From an uncultured bacterium (GTDB taxonomy: Bacteria; Bacteroidota; Ignavibacteria; Kapaibacteriales; UBA4661), in assembly GCA_937899715.1 (NCBI GenBank), contig CALCNX010000070.1:1-64000 (forward strand): a DNA stretch of 64,000 bases. The letters are read 5' to 3'. The notes beneath the pieces were generated by a model, which saw nothing but the letters and a program-made list of their open reading frames with translations, was not told the DNA's origin and did no database searches. Of the stretch, positions 1-8,321 are shown in pieces. Position numbers and translations under genes: made by a program. How positions within the stretch are numbered: the stretch's first letter is position 1; every line of letters starts with the position of its first letter.

Positions 1-44
1 CGAATTTCATACGCTCATAATTTTCCATAATCATTCTTAATACT

Positions 45-614
45 ATGAAAACATTCACCGTAACCCCCAGACTCGACAGCGTAGTGATGTGGCTCACGAT
101 TCTCACACTGCTCGTAGTTGCATCGTGTATGCCAGCATTTGCGCAGGATGAAGTTGAAACCCCACAAGCGCAAACAACCTCTACCCTGTCCAAACAAGAA
201 GCAAAGCGCAATTTTGTGCGCAATCACGCAGTCACGCAAAGCGACACGATTAGCGTCCTTGTAACTCGTGTTATTGATGGCGATACATTTATTTGCGTTA
301 GTTGTCTCACGTGTGACGATTCAATATCCGTGCGGGTTCTGGGCATAGACACCTTTGAGAAAACCGCAGGCAAACATCTCCGACGACAAGCGGATGAGTG
401 GAATTATACCGAAAAACAGGTTAAAGAGAAGGCTCGTGAAGCTGCGGAGGACGCACGGAAACTACTATTGCGACAACAAGTGAAACTCCACCGAGGCGAC
501 AAAACCCAAGACAACCTTGATAGATACTACCGTCCGTTGCGCTATGTGACCCTCCCCGATGGTAGTGATTTCACGGATGCTATGTGGCGAAAAGGACATG
601 ACTCACGACGATAA
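45..614 (+). CDS. Secreted staphylococcal-nuclease-like protein
   Basis: A 189-residue protein of the SNase/thermonuclease family, which cleaves DNA and RNA with calcium. An N-terminal hydrophobic segment (about residues 14-34) ends in ASC and then AFAQ, so it is either a lipoprotein or a signal-peptidase I substrate and should act outside the cytoplasm. The nuclease fold starts near residue 67: VIDGDTF carries the first metal-binding aspartate, VRVLGIDTFE supplies the arginine and the D...E pair (TFE in place of the usual TPE), and the region around RYVTLPDG carries the second arginine. A CVSCLTC insertion lies between the first strands. The C-terminus is short and basic. It overlaps the next gene by 1 nt, placing it in the prophage lysis-side operon. 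Secretion is inferred from the leader only. Confidence 0.8.
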   Translation: MKTFTVTPRLDSVVMWLTILTLLVVASCMPAFAQDEVETPQAQTTSTLSKQEAKRNFVRNHAVTQSDTISVLVTRVIDGDTFICVSCLTCDDSISVRVLGIDTFEKTAGKHLRRQADEWNYTEKQVKEKAREAAEDARKLLLRQQVKLHRGDKTQDNLDRYYRPLRYVTLPDGSDFTDAMWRKGHDSRR

Positions 615-1120
615 TGCCATTTTCCGCGATGCGACATATTGTTCGCATACGGCAGTTTCTTAGGCAACTACCGTATCGCGCTGTAAAGCTGCTTTTCGCG
701 GGAGATTTTCGGGCATTGGAACTGATGTATGCGCTTGTGTTCATCTCCGGCGCAAAGACAAAATGGGTAATCGTCAACGACCGTATGAGCGCTGGTCTGT
801 GGTGGTTCTTTATTGCCAGCATCCCGTTTGATGTTGTGATGTGGTTTGGACTCTCCGCCAGCGCATCGTGGGCACGGCACAAAGACGACAATTTGACATG
901 GCGTAAAGTTTTTGCACTTGGTGGCTTGATTGCATCACTTTGGTCGCTGTACATCTACGTTATCGCGTATTTGCGCGGCGCTTTCCAAATGGAGTCGGCA
1001 ATGATTCAAGACCAAGTTCAGGACATTCTGCTCATGCTCTTTTGCGAGATATGCAATCTGATGAACATTGCCGGAATTATGGGGCGTACTGAGTCCCAGA
1101 AGGAGGCAAGAGATGAATGA
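614..1120 (+). CDS. Phage-encoded integral membrane protein, unknown function
   Basis: A 168-residue protein that I cannot assign to a family. It has several hydrophobic stretches: around residues 38-52, 60-80 (WWFFIASIPFDVVMWFGL), 99-118 and 133-150. This suggests about four membrane segments with a basic, arginine-rich N-terminus on the cytoplasmic side. Its ATG overlaps the stop of the nuclease gene and its own stop overlaps the start of the next gene, so it is translationally coupled within a block that ends in the endolysin and a holin-like protein. A role in lysis or in superinfection exclusion is possible from position alone. Confidence 0.6.
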   Translation: MPFSAMRHIVRIRQFLRQLPYRAVKLLFAGDFRALELMYALVFISGAKTKWVIVNDRMSAGLWWFFIASIPFDVVMWFGLSASASWARHKDDNLTWRKVFALGGLIASLWSLYIYVIAYLRGAFQMESAMIQDQVQDILLMLFCEICNLMNIAGIMGRTESQKEARDE

Positions 1121-1715
1121 GCAAGTTAAAGACTGGCTTGCAGGTGGTATCGGTGTTTCACTTTTGGGCGTTGTTGGAGCGCTGTTTGTAAAATATGTTT
1201 TGCCAATGTTTGCCGCGTTTTCTCAGAAGAAGGTTACTGAAGATGACACGAGCGGAAAAGCAACAAAGGCAGTGGCAGAGGCAAGCAAAGTATTGGTCGA
1301 AAATATCACTGATGGCAGCAAGGCGCTAGTCAACAACATTACAGACGGAAACAAAGTGTTGATTGAGAACTACCAGAAGCAGCTTGTTGAAAAAGATGCC
1401 AGTCACGAAAAAGAGATTCAACGCCTTGAAAAAGAAGTACAACGCCTCGAAAAGCGCATTGAATCGGCAGAGAAGCAAATAGAAAGCCGTGAAGAGCGCA
1501 TCGAAGAACTGGTCAAAGAGAAAGAAGAACTGCTCACTCGCATCCACGAAATGATGCAGAAAATGGGCGCAAGCGAGGCAATGCTGCTCAAAGAGCGCGA
1601 CGACTACCGCAAACGCCTTGAAGAAGCTGAAGCAAAAGTTATTACCGTTTCCAACGCTCTAAAAATGCTGGAGGAAAATATGAACCGGCAGCAAGAGCAA
1701 AAATTTTCAGACTAA
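1113..1715 (+). CDS. Membrane-anchored long coiled-coil protein of the lysis region
   Basis: A 200-residue protein. The start at 1113 is chosen because a strong AGGAGG (1101-1106) precedes it and it overlaps the upstream stop codon; an in-frame ATG at 1068 is less well placed. A single membrane segment (about residues 10-35, GGIGVSLLGVVGALFVKYVL) is followed by a repeat-like stretch (LVENITDGSKALVNNITDGN, residues about 62-81) and then a strongly heptad-patterned, E/K-rich coiled coil to near the end (EKEIQRLEKEVQRLEKRIES). The layout resembles spanin- or holin-like accessory proteins, but there is no lipobox and the coiled coil is much longer than usual, so the function is open. Confidence 0.65.
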   Translation: MNEQVKDWLAGGIGVSLLGVVGALFVKYVLPMFAAFSQKKVTEDDTSGKATKAVAEASKVLVENITDGSKALVNNITDGNKVLIENYQKQLVEKDASHEKEIQRLEKEVQRLEKRIESAEKQIESREERIEELVKEKEELLTRIHEMMQKMGASEAMLLKERDDYRKRLEEAEAKVITVSNALKMLEENMNRQQEQKFSD

Positions 1716-1737
1716 CTCCAAAACAGGCTATTAGACA

Positions 1738-2343
1738 ATGACAGCACAAGCGCTTGCAAATATCACTCGCCGCCCCGTCTCTGAAATTGAGCAATGGGTC
1801 GCACCGCTTCAACACACGTTTGAGCGGTTTGGCATTACTACGCAGGAGCAACGTGCTATGTTTTTGGGGCAAATTGCTCTTGAAAGTACAGGTTTTACGC
1901 GCCTTGAGGAAAACCTTAATTACAATGCAGGACGTTTGCTTGAGGTGTTCCCTAAATACTTCAATCCTCCATCATTGGTACATCAATATGCTCGTCAGCC
2001 TGAGAAAATTGCTAATCGCGTGTATGCCGACAGGATGGGAAATGGTGATGAAAGCTCCGGCGATGGTTGGAAGTATCGCGGTCGAGGTTTGAAGCAGCTT
2101 ACAGGGAAATGGAACTATGAAAAATGTGGGAAATCGCTGGCTGTAAATCTTGTTCAAAATCCCGACTTGCTCTTGGAGACTGAATACGCGGCGTTAAGCG
2201 CAGGATGGTTTTGGCATATCAACGGTTTGAATGGGCTTTCGCACGACATCCAACTTGCAACACGTCGCATAAATGGTGGTCTGAATGGATTAAAAGACCG
2301 CCGAATCCTATGGGAGCGGGCAAGAAAGGAAGTGTTGGTGTAA
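1738..2343 (+). CDS. Endolysin, glycoside hydrolase family 19
   Basis: A 201-residue GH19 (chitinase/lysozyme-like) endolysin that would hydrolyse peptidoglycan glycan strands at the end of the lytic cycle. Family signatures are clear: FLGQIALESTGF carries the likely catalytic acid, EENLNYNAGRL the second acidic residue, then KYRGRGLKQLTGKWNY and a C-terminal RRINGGLNGLKDR typical of phage GH19 enzymes. There is no signal peptide, so export would depend on a holin, and holin-like genes flank it. The ATG at 1738 follows 22 nt after the coiled-coil gene. The length matches single-domain phage GH19 lysins, with no extra cell-wall-binding domain. Confidence 0.9.
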   Translation: MTAQALANITRRPVSEIEQWVAPLQHTFERFGITTQEQRAMFLGQIALESTGFTRLEENLNYNAGRLLEVFPKYFNPPSLVHQYARQPEKIANRVYADRMGNGDESSGDGWKYRGRGLKQLTGKWNYEKCGKSLAVNLVQNPDLLLETEYAALSAGWFWHINGLNGLSHDIQLATRRINGGLNGLKDRRILWERARKEVLV

Positions 2344-2846
2344 TGGAAGAAACCCCAAAAATAGAAAACGTCTCGCTCCTCACTCCGAAGCCACCAGCGC
2401 CGGATATGACCCCGAAACCGACTGTTTTACCGCAGTCGGTGGTGAACGCTGTGGATATGCACCATACACGAATGAAAGAAGCAGAACTTAACAGGCTGCA
2501 AAAACTCTTTGCTGAAGGGCGTTACACAGCAGATGAAATAGAACTCTTGGTAGAGAATGGTATAATTAAGAACTCAACAGTACAATCTCTCAAAACACAA
2601 ATTCTTAACCGCATACCCGGATTCGGGGTGCAACTTATTGGAGCAATGATAATGAAAAACGCACGAACAACACTTGCAGGTCTTGTGACCGCACTTCCTG
2701 TTTTGATTATGGGAATTTCGTCGCTTATCGCTGGTGATACCACGAACGGCATCAAGCAAACACTGGAAGCCGTTGGTCTCATATTGGTGGGGTTTTTCGC
2801 TAAAGATGCGGCAAGCACCCCGCAAGTTACACCTCCGCAGCAATGA
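2343..2846 (+). CDS. Holin-like membrane protein
   Basis: A 167-residue protein starting at 2343, where the ATG overlaps the endolysin stop by 1 nt. The N-terminal third is proline-rich and soluble, the middle is charged and helical (residues about 45-85), and the C-terminal part has two hydrophobic segments (about residues 112-130 and 141-158) separated by a short polar turn (AGDTTNG). Two C-terminal membrane hairpins next to an endolysin suggest a holin, which permeabilises the inner membrane. The long soluble N-terminal extension is atypical, so it could instead be a pinholin regulator or another membrane protein. The functional call is based mainly on context. Confidence 0.6.
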   Translation: MEETPKIENVSLLTPKPPAPDMTPKPTVLPQSVVNAVDMHHTRMKEAELNRLQKLFAEGRYTADEIELLVENGIIKNSTVQSLKTQILNRIPGFGVQLIGAMIMKNARTTLAGLVTALPVLIMGISSLIAGDTTNGIKQTLEAVGLILVGFFAKDAASTPQVTPPQQ

Positions 2847-3064
2847 ACGTAATCTGTGGCATAGACGGAAAAGTCTGCTTTCGCGGATGCACAGTGCCTT
2901 CTTGCAAGGCTCTTGAAATCAATCCTCTTGCAACGGACGTTCCCAAAGAGGGTACTCCTTTTCGCGGTATTTTCCCTCCGTTCTTGGAGAAATTGACACA
3001 ACACGTAAGTGCTGAAACAAATCTCTCAGACGAACTCAAAGTGAGTATCAATCTACCGTTATGA
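2843..3064 (+). CDS. Small cysteine-containing phage protein, unknown
   Basis: A 73-residue protein whose ATG overlaps the previous stop (ATGA at 2843). It has four cysteines in the first 21 residues (positions 5, 12, 16 and 21), suggesting a small metal-binding or disulfide-stabilised N-terminus, followed by a Pro/Leu-rich segment. No family is recognised. The translational coupling and position between the holin-like gene and the tail-fibre block support it being a real gene. Confidence 0.5.
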   Translation: MNVICGIDGKVCFRGCTVPSCKALEINPLATDVPKEGTPFRGIFPPFLEKLTQHVSAETNLSDELKVSINLPL

Positions 3065-3077
3065 TACCTGAACAACT

Positions 3078-3425
3078 ATGGAAAACACAATGATAAAATA
3101 TGACCTTGAAGCAGCTTTGCAAGAATATTCCCGCAAAGCCGCACGGCATCTACCTGTGTGTTGTGATTGGGAAGGCAAACGTCGCTACGTCACTGTCCGT
3201 GACAGGCGTGATGCGGAAACGCTCATGCTCGAATTTACTGACCAGTTTGAGGACACGGCAGGCGTAATCAATGACCTGTTGTCGTTCTGGGAAACGCCGC
3301 AAGCATCGGTATTTCTGGATACGGGCGGTGGCATTTTACGCAGTATCCAAAGTGTCGGTATGGAAACGAAAAACTGGAACAATCTTCTCGGATGGGAAGA
3401 ATGTGTCCTTATTGAAATTGCATGA
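3078..3425 (+). CDS. Phage protein upstream of the tail fibre, unknown
   Basis: A 115-residue soluble protein rich in charged residues, with no signal peptide or membrane segment and no family I recognise. Its stop overlaps the ATG of the tail-fibre gene by 4 nt, so the two are probably translationally coupled. Genes in this position often encode fibre chaperones or tail-tip adaptors, but nothing in the sequence shows that. It starts at the ATG at 3078; a second in-frame ATG lies four codons later. Confidence 0.5.
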   Translation: MENTMIKYDLEAALQEYSRKAARHLPVCCDWEGKRRYVTVRDRRDAETLMLEFTDQFEDTAGVINDLLSFWETPQASVFLDTGGGILRSIQSVGMETKNWNNLLGWEECVLIEIA

Positions 3426-6400
3426 CACTGCCTATCCAATATACCGACGATGGGCGGCACATTCTTGAGGAAATCGCTCTCTCTGGCATTGCACATCCGC
3501 CCGGTATTCCCGTTGGTTCGGGAATATACAGCGACGGCACAAAGTGGATTGTTGGGCAAGCGACGGGTGGCGGTACAACGAATCTGGCAGATACTACGCA
3601 GAACGGGCTTTTACGCAAACTGCCCACTTCATCGTTCTTTACCAATCAAACTATTCCCTTCCCTCGCTCGGGGCGGGAAATGACGGGTTACACGGGAACA
3701 TTCGGAACGGACAACTATACGGTTGCAGCGCTTGGTACGGAATTACAACCAGCGCACAAGGCGCTTAACCTCACACTCACGACCGCCGAAAGCGCTGTGT
3801 TCTCCGGCACAACAGGTGGCGTACAGGTTACGTTCTCCAATGCCGTCGCTGCTGACCAGTACGAGATTGCTGTTTCAAACAATTTGAATAGCTGGCAAAA
3901 TGCGCCGAAGTCATGGCTGTTCCAAGCGTACAACGGTGTTACGTGGCAAACCCTCAGCAGTATTGCAAACGCTGCGGCATGGACAAGCGGCGAAAACCGT
4001 GTTTTCCCGTTGGCAAACTCTACGTTTTTCAACGACTACCGTTTGAACGTGAGTGATGCCTACACTGGCGGTGGTTTGGGAGCATCTGAACTATTCCCTC
4101 GTGCAGGTACGGTAATGACTGCCAACACGACAGTCGTTTCAGGCGGAACATACATTGCCTCAGCATCCTCGAATAACGCACAGGCGTACTTTGCCTTTAA
4201 CGGTGCGCTGAATGGCGGTAACTGGTGGCTCTCCGGCGCTACAACAGGCTGGTTGCAGCTACAAATACCAACGGCGCGTGTGATGCAGTCCGTCGCAATC
4301 CAGTTCCCAAATGTTCCCTTGCAACACTCACCCGCAAGTTTGACCATCGAAGGTTCAAATAACGGCTCTTCATGGACAACACTTGCAACGGCTTCGGGCT
4401 TGACCTGGGTGGCGGATGAAAGCAAATCGTTTACGATTACTGATACCGCAGCGTACAGCTACATCCGTTTCACGGGCACAAGTAACGGTTTCGCACTGGT
4501 GTATGGTGAAATCACACTCTCCTACTATCTGCCGCAAACCACACGCTTTTCGATTGCACGGCTTCGGATTTCAGGTGCAAACCTCCAAGTGGCACAACCC
4601 GAAAAGCGCTGGTTAAAGGCAACGGCAAACGGTGGTAATTGGGAAGAAATCACATTCACGCAAGCAGGCGGAAATGTGACGGGAACAATGACGGGCGATA
4701 CGTTCACGCTCACAGCACCAACGTACACGCATCCTGTGTTTTCGACACAAAGCGTTACACCAAGCATTGTAGGCACAACGTTGAACGCTCTGGCTGCTAC
4801 ACGTGATGCACTCGGTCATGTTTCCCTTAGCCTTGTAGCGCTCACGCTGCCCTCTTCGGGTGGTTCGCTCACGGGCACAAGTGGAAACGGTCTGACGGTA
4901 TCGCCGAACAGCGTTTCACTTGCCCTCGCTACAACAAGCAGTCCCGGCGCAATGCCCGCTTTCCCTTCGCTGAATCCTACGTTTCTTTTCTTGCGCGGCG
5001 ATGGCTTGTGGGCGCAGCCTCCGGCAGGTGGTGGCGGCAGTTCCTACACAGCGTGGCGGGCGCAAGTTGGCGACACATTCGGCAATGTTTTTTCCCAAGA
5101 TTCGATTACGGATAACGGCATTGTACGGTTTGTCGCAGGAAGCAATATCACTATTTCGCAAACCAGTCTTGGTGCTGGCGCGACGGCTTTTACGATTTCC
5201 AGTACAAGCGGTGGTGGTTCACTTATAGGCACAAGCGGAAACGGTCTGACGGTAACTCCGACAACGGTTTCTCTCGCTCTTGCTACAACAAGCGTACCAG
5301 GCGCAATGCCCGCCTTCTCCGGCAATTCGCTGACGTACTTACGCGGGGACGGCTTCTGGGGCTTTCTTCCGGCAGGCGGTGGCGCTGTGAACAGCGTTTC
5401 AACGGGCAACGGTGCGGTTCTTTCGGTAACACCGACAAGCGGCAGCGTAGTTATCACGCCCATTGGTCTTTCGACCACGCTCAATAGCGGATGGAATTCG
5501 ACTACGAAAGTTTTGAGCCTGCCCGTACCTGTCTATCAAGGCGGTATTCTGTTAAGCGCCAGTGTTGCCAATTTCGACCTGTCTAGTTTAGGTGGCGGTG
5601 GTGGTTCAAACACTGTTGAACTCCGCAAGGATGGAGCGGTAATCGGTCAGGCTGCTATTCTGAATTTCATCGGTCCAAATGTTACGATAACCTCCGGCGT
5701 TGGATATGAAATCAACATAACGGGCGGTGTCGGTGGTGGTGTTACCACGTTCAACAGCACAGTGGGCGCAATCAATCTCGTGAACGGCACGAATACGACA
5801 ATTACGAATCTTGGCGGTGGGACGTTCCGCGTTGATGCAACGGCAGGAAGCGCTTCACTGGCGGGTTTCTCCGGCAACGGACTGAGCGTCACCAGCAATA
5901 CCGTTTCACTGGCAATGGCTTCGCTTGCAAATGCAGGTGCAATGCCAGTTCTGAGCGGTATTTCTACTCAGTATCTCAATGGGCTTGGGCAATGGACAAC
6001 GCCAGCGAGTGGAAGTGGAGGAATCACAAGCGTAATCAGTGGTAATACCTCTGTTCTAAATGCGACGGTTGTAGGAAATACGGCAACGATTACGCCAATT
6101 GGCGTGACGACAACGTTTACTCCATCGTTCAATTCGTTGACTTCGACGCTCACGCTGCCAATTTTAACGACAAGTGGCGGCATTCTTTCTAGTATCGGTT
6201 CTACTTCTTTCACGATTTCAAGCGGCATACAAAGTCTTATCAACGGTGTTAGCACGACCGCGACGAATATGGGTAGCAATATCTGGCGCGTCGATACAAA
6301 CCTACAAAACACAGGCACGAACACTTTTGATAATGACAGCTATGGGCTTTTCTTTGGAGTCGCAAACATCGTTACGCCTTCTCAACAGGTACGAAAAATC

Positions 6401-6595
6401 CAAGGCAGTGAGGGTATTTATGTATTTGAAACACCCGGCAATACGATTAGAATTGAGAACCGAAGTTTAATATATCTGAGTTCGTATGGGGTCAATATCC
6501 CATTAGGTGGTGGTATTGTGATTCGCTCAGTTCAGCAATACAAAGACTTGAATCGTAATCTGACTCTTGACTTTTTATGCTTGAATACTTTATAG
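3422..6595 (+). CDS. Long tail fibre / receptor-binding protein
   Basis: A 1057-residue protein rich in Gly, Ser, Thr and Asn, with the beta-repeat composition of tail fibres. The first 90 residues are a head region (LPIQYTDDGRHILEEIALSG, TNLADTTQNGLLRKLPTSSF). Two successive beta-sandwich regions resembling F5/8C (discoidin) carbohydrate-binding domains follow: about residues 100-205 (WLFQAYNGVTWQTLSS) and 223-367 (LTIEGSNNGSSWTTLATASG, then YSYIRFTG). The shaft contains three copies of a roughly 56-residue module around SGNGLTV...SLALATTS..GAMPAFSG...YLRGDGLW, a pattern common in phage fibres. The last 150 residues lack it and may form the tip. It should bind host surface glycans during adsorption; the precise receptor is unknown. 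Confidence 0.85.
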   Translation: MTLPIQYTDDGRHILEEIALSGIAHPPGIPVGSGIYSDGTKWIVGQATGGGTTNLADTTQNGLLRKLPTSSFFTNQTIPFPRSGREMTGYTGTFGTDNYTVAALGTELQPAHKALNLTLTTAESAVFSGTTGGVQVTFSNAVAADQYEIAVSNNLNSWQNAPKSWLFQAYNGVTWQTLSSIANAAAWTSGENRVFPLANSTFFNDYRLNVSDAYTGGGLGASELFPRAGTVMTANTTVVSGGTYIASASSNNAQAYFAFNGALNGGNWWLSGATTGWLQLQIPTARVMQSVAIQFPNVPLQHSPASLTIEGSNNGSSWTTLATASGLTWVADESKSFTITDTAAYSYIRFTGTSNGFALVYGEITLSYYLPQTTRFSIARLRISGANLQVAQPEKRWLKATANGGNWEEITFTQAGGNVTGTMTGDTFTLTAPTYTHPVFSTQSVTPSIVGTTLNALAATRDALGHVSLSLVALTLPSSGGSLTGTSGNGLTVSPNSVSLALATTSSPGAMPAFPSLNPTFLFLRGDGLWAQPPAGGGGSSYTAWRAQVGDTFGNVFSQDSITDNGIVRFVAGSNITISQTSLGAGATAFTISSTSGGGSLIGTSGNGLTVTPTTVSLALATTSVPGAMPAFSGNSLTYLRGDGFWGFLPAGGGAVNSVSTGNGAVLSVTPTSGSVVITPIGLSTTLNSGWNSTTKVLSLPVPVYQGGILLSASVANFDLSSLGGGGGSNTVELRKDGAVIGQAAILNFIGPNVTITSGVGYEINITGGVGGGVTTFNSTVGAINLVNGTNTTITNLGGGTFRVDATAGSASLAGFSGNGLSVTSNTVSLAMASLANAGAMPVLSGISTQYLNGLGQWTTPASGSGGITSVISGNTSVLNATVVGNTATITPIGVTTTFTPSFNSLTSTLTLPILTTSGGILSSIGSTSFTISSGIQSLINGVSTTATNMGSNIWRVDTNLQNTGTNTFDNDSYGLFFGVANIVTPSQQVRKIQGSEGIYVFETPGNTIRIENRSLIYLSSYGVNIPLGGGIVIRSVQQYKDLNRNLTLDFLCLNTL
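4862..6030 (+). repeat. Three diverged tail-fibre shaft modules
   Basis: Within the fibre gene three modules begin near 4862, 5217 and 5851. Each encodes a G[TF]SGNGL[TS]V core, a SLA.A[TS] strand, GAMP, and an aromatic-ending RGDG.W or NGLGQW turn, followed by a glycine-rich linker. The first two are most alike even at DNA level (ggcacaag.ggaaacggtct); the third has diverged. The spacing is uneven because other beta segments lie between copies. Confidence 0.7.
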
Positions 6596-6601
6596 CAATC
6601 A

Positions 6602-6997
6602 ATGGCTTTCTTTCATCTTCACTTTACAAAAATGAAATTCCTCGAAAACCTCGAATTTTCCGTCACCGCGCTCTTCACGCAAGACAGCGAAGAGCCTGTT
6701 TTAGACGACGACGGCAAACCGCTCTACAAAGCGGACGGAACGCCCAAGACGAAAAAAGTCAAATCCAAGTCTCTGCAAATTGCCTTCCGTGATGCTGTGA
6801 AGGATAAAGACATTGCTCTGGCTGTTGTGAAATGCAACGACGTGGAGGAAGATGTCGCAAAAGAGATGGTGAAAAACGTCTTTGAGAAATTCCCGCTTCA
6901 GATTGCAGATGCAGTCTATCGTGGCGAGAAAGTTGAGACCGTTACCGCACTCGCAACAACTGATACGAAACCAGAAACAGTGGAAACCAATGGCTAA
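6602..6997 (+). CDS. Phage protein between fibre and methylase, unknown
   Basis: A protein of 131 residues from the ATG at 6602, or 121 from the alternative ATG at 6632 (MKFLENLEFSVTALF). It is acidic and lysine-rich, with a DDDGKPLYKADGTPKTKKVK segment. No membrane segment and no family recognised. The overall pattern is reminiscent of small structural or assembly proteins, but that is impression only. It overlaps the ParB/methylase gene by 8 nt. Confidence 0.5.
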   Translation: MAFFHLHFTKMKFLENLEFSVTALFTQDSEEPVLDDDGKPLYKADGTPKTKKVKSKSLQIAFRDAVKDKDIALAVVKCNDVEEDVAKEMVKNVFEKFPLQIADAVYRGEKVETVTALATTDTKPETVETNG

Positions 6998-8321
6998 AGA
7001 CACGCTCAATATCGCCGACCTGAAGCAACACGAGCAGAACGCCAATCGCCACACTGAGCGCGGACGCTCTATGCTGGCGAATTCGCTGCGCGAGTATGGT
7101 GCTGGCAGGTCAATCGTTTTGGACAAAAACGGTGTTATCATTGCCGGAAACCTCACTGCGGAATATGCTGCGGAATGTGGTATTTCCAACGTCCGCGTTG
7201 TGAAAACGACGGGCAACGAACTTGTGGCGGTGATGCGTACCGATTTGGACATTACCACCGACCGCAAAGCGAAGGAACTTGCGCTTGCCGATAACCGCAT
7301 TGCACAGGTGAGTATTGATTTCGACCCCGCAGTGTTGCAGGCTCTCGAAGCCGAAGGCGTGAATATGGAACAGTTCTTCTCTAGCGATGAACTGACAGCG
7401 CTGATGGCAACTGACGAAGCTGCACAAGAACCTGTCGAAACGCCCGTGCCGGAGCTAAAAAGCGTGGCAATCACCAAAACGGGTGATGTGTACGAGTTTA
7501 CGCTCAATGGTATGACAAGCCGGCTTATGTGCGGTGATTCCACGAATGGTGGCGACATAGCCTTGCTCATGCAGGGCAAGAAAGCAGCCATGCTCTTTAC
7601 TGACCCACCGTACAACATCGCTTACACCGAATTCAACAACGAAGGTCGCGGCGGCTCTGAGAAAGCGGGCAAAGACTGGAGCGAGGTGTATTGCACTGCA
7701 TGGAAAGATGAAATGTCCGATGACGACTACGCTCAATTCTTGAATGCGGTGCTGCGAAATGCGAAAGACAGCCTGATTACTGATGCGCACTACTACGTCT
7801 GGTACGCAGCCAAATACTATGTGACCTTGACAGAAGCGTTCCGCGCAAACGGCGTGTCATTTGATTCTATACCGCTCGTGTGGGTAAAACAGACGTTTAC
7901 GATGTCGTGGGCACATTATCATCGTCAGTACGAGCCGTGCATTGTGGGCGGGAAAGGTATGCCGACCGTTTCAAAACGCTGGTTTGGTCCCAAGAACGAA
8001 ACCAACGTTTGGGAAATTTCTACGGAACACAACAGCACGTACATTCACCCGACACAAAAGCCCGTAGCCTTGGTGCAAAGGGCGCTGCTCAATAGCTCCG
8101 AAGCGGGCGACCTGATTCTTGACCTCTTCGCCGGAAGTGGCTCGACGCTGTTGGCTTCGGTGCAAAATGCTCGGTATTGCTACACGATAGAGCAGGAGCC
8201 GCTTTTCTGCGATGCTGTTGTGCGGAGAATGATTTCGTACTGCGAGACGACAGCTATCCCGCTTGTTCTGAAGCGCAATGGCGAAATAATCAACCCAGAG
8301 GAGTTCCAATGTGCCGAGTGA
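6990..8321 (+). CDS. ParB-like domain fused to DNA methyltransferase
   Basis: A 443-residue protein; the ATG at 6990 gives MAKDTLNIADL, the usual start of the ParB-like nuclease domain. Residues about 5-100 are ParB/sulfiredoxin-like (QHEQNANRHTERG, IIAGNLTAEYA, ALADNRI). Residues about 165-440 are an S-adenosylmethionine-dependent methyltransferase: CGDS near 173, catalytic TDPPYN near 200, and the cofactor motif LDLFAGSGSTL near 378. Catalytic motif before cofactor motif is the beta-class order. DPPY suggests adenine-N6 methylation but cytosine-N4 cannot be excluded. No partner restriction enzyme is seen, so it is probably an orphan methylase protecting phage DNA or marking it for packaging; it directly precedes the terminase genes. 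Confidence 0.88.
   Translation: MAKDTLNIADLKQHEQNANRHTERGRSMLANSLREYGAGRSIVLDKNGVIIAGNLTAEYAAECGISNVRVVKTTGNELVAVMRTDLDITTDRKAKELALADNRIAQVSIDFDPAVLQALEAEGVNMEQFFSSDELTALMATDEAAQEPVETPVPELKSVAITKTGDVYEFTLNGMTSRLMCGDSTNGGDIALLMQGKKAAMLFTDPPYNIAYTEFNNEGRGGSEKAGKDWSEVYCTAWKDEMSDDDYAQFLNAVLRNAKDSLITDAHYYVWYAAKYYVTLTEAFRANGVSFDSIPLVWVKQTFTMSWAHYHRQYEPCIVGGKGMPTVSKRWFGPKNETNVWEISTEHNSTYIHPTQKPVALVQRALLNSSEAGDLILDLFAGSGSTLLASVQNARYCYTIEQEPLFCDAVVRRMISYCETTAIPLVLKRNGEIINPEEFQCAE

Noticed and set aside
4862..6030. Repeated segments as a possible CRISPR array
   Set aside because: The repeats are coding, in frame, unevenly spaced and diverged; they are shaft modules of a tail fibre. No CRISPR-like array was found in the window.
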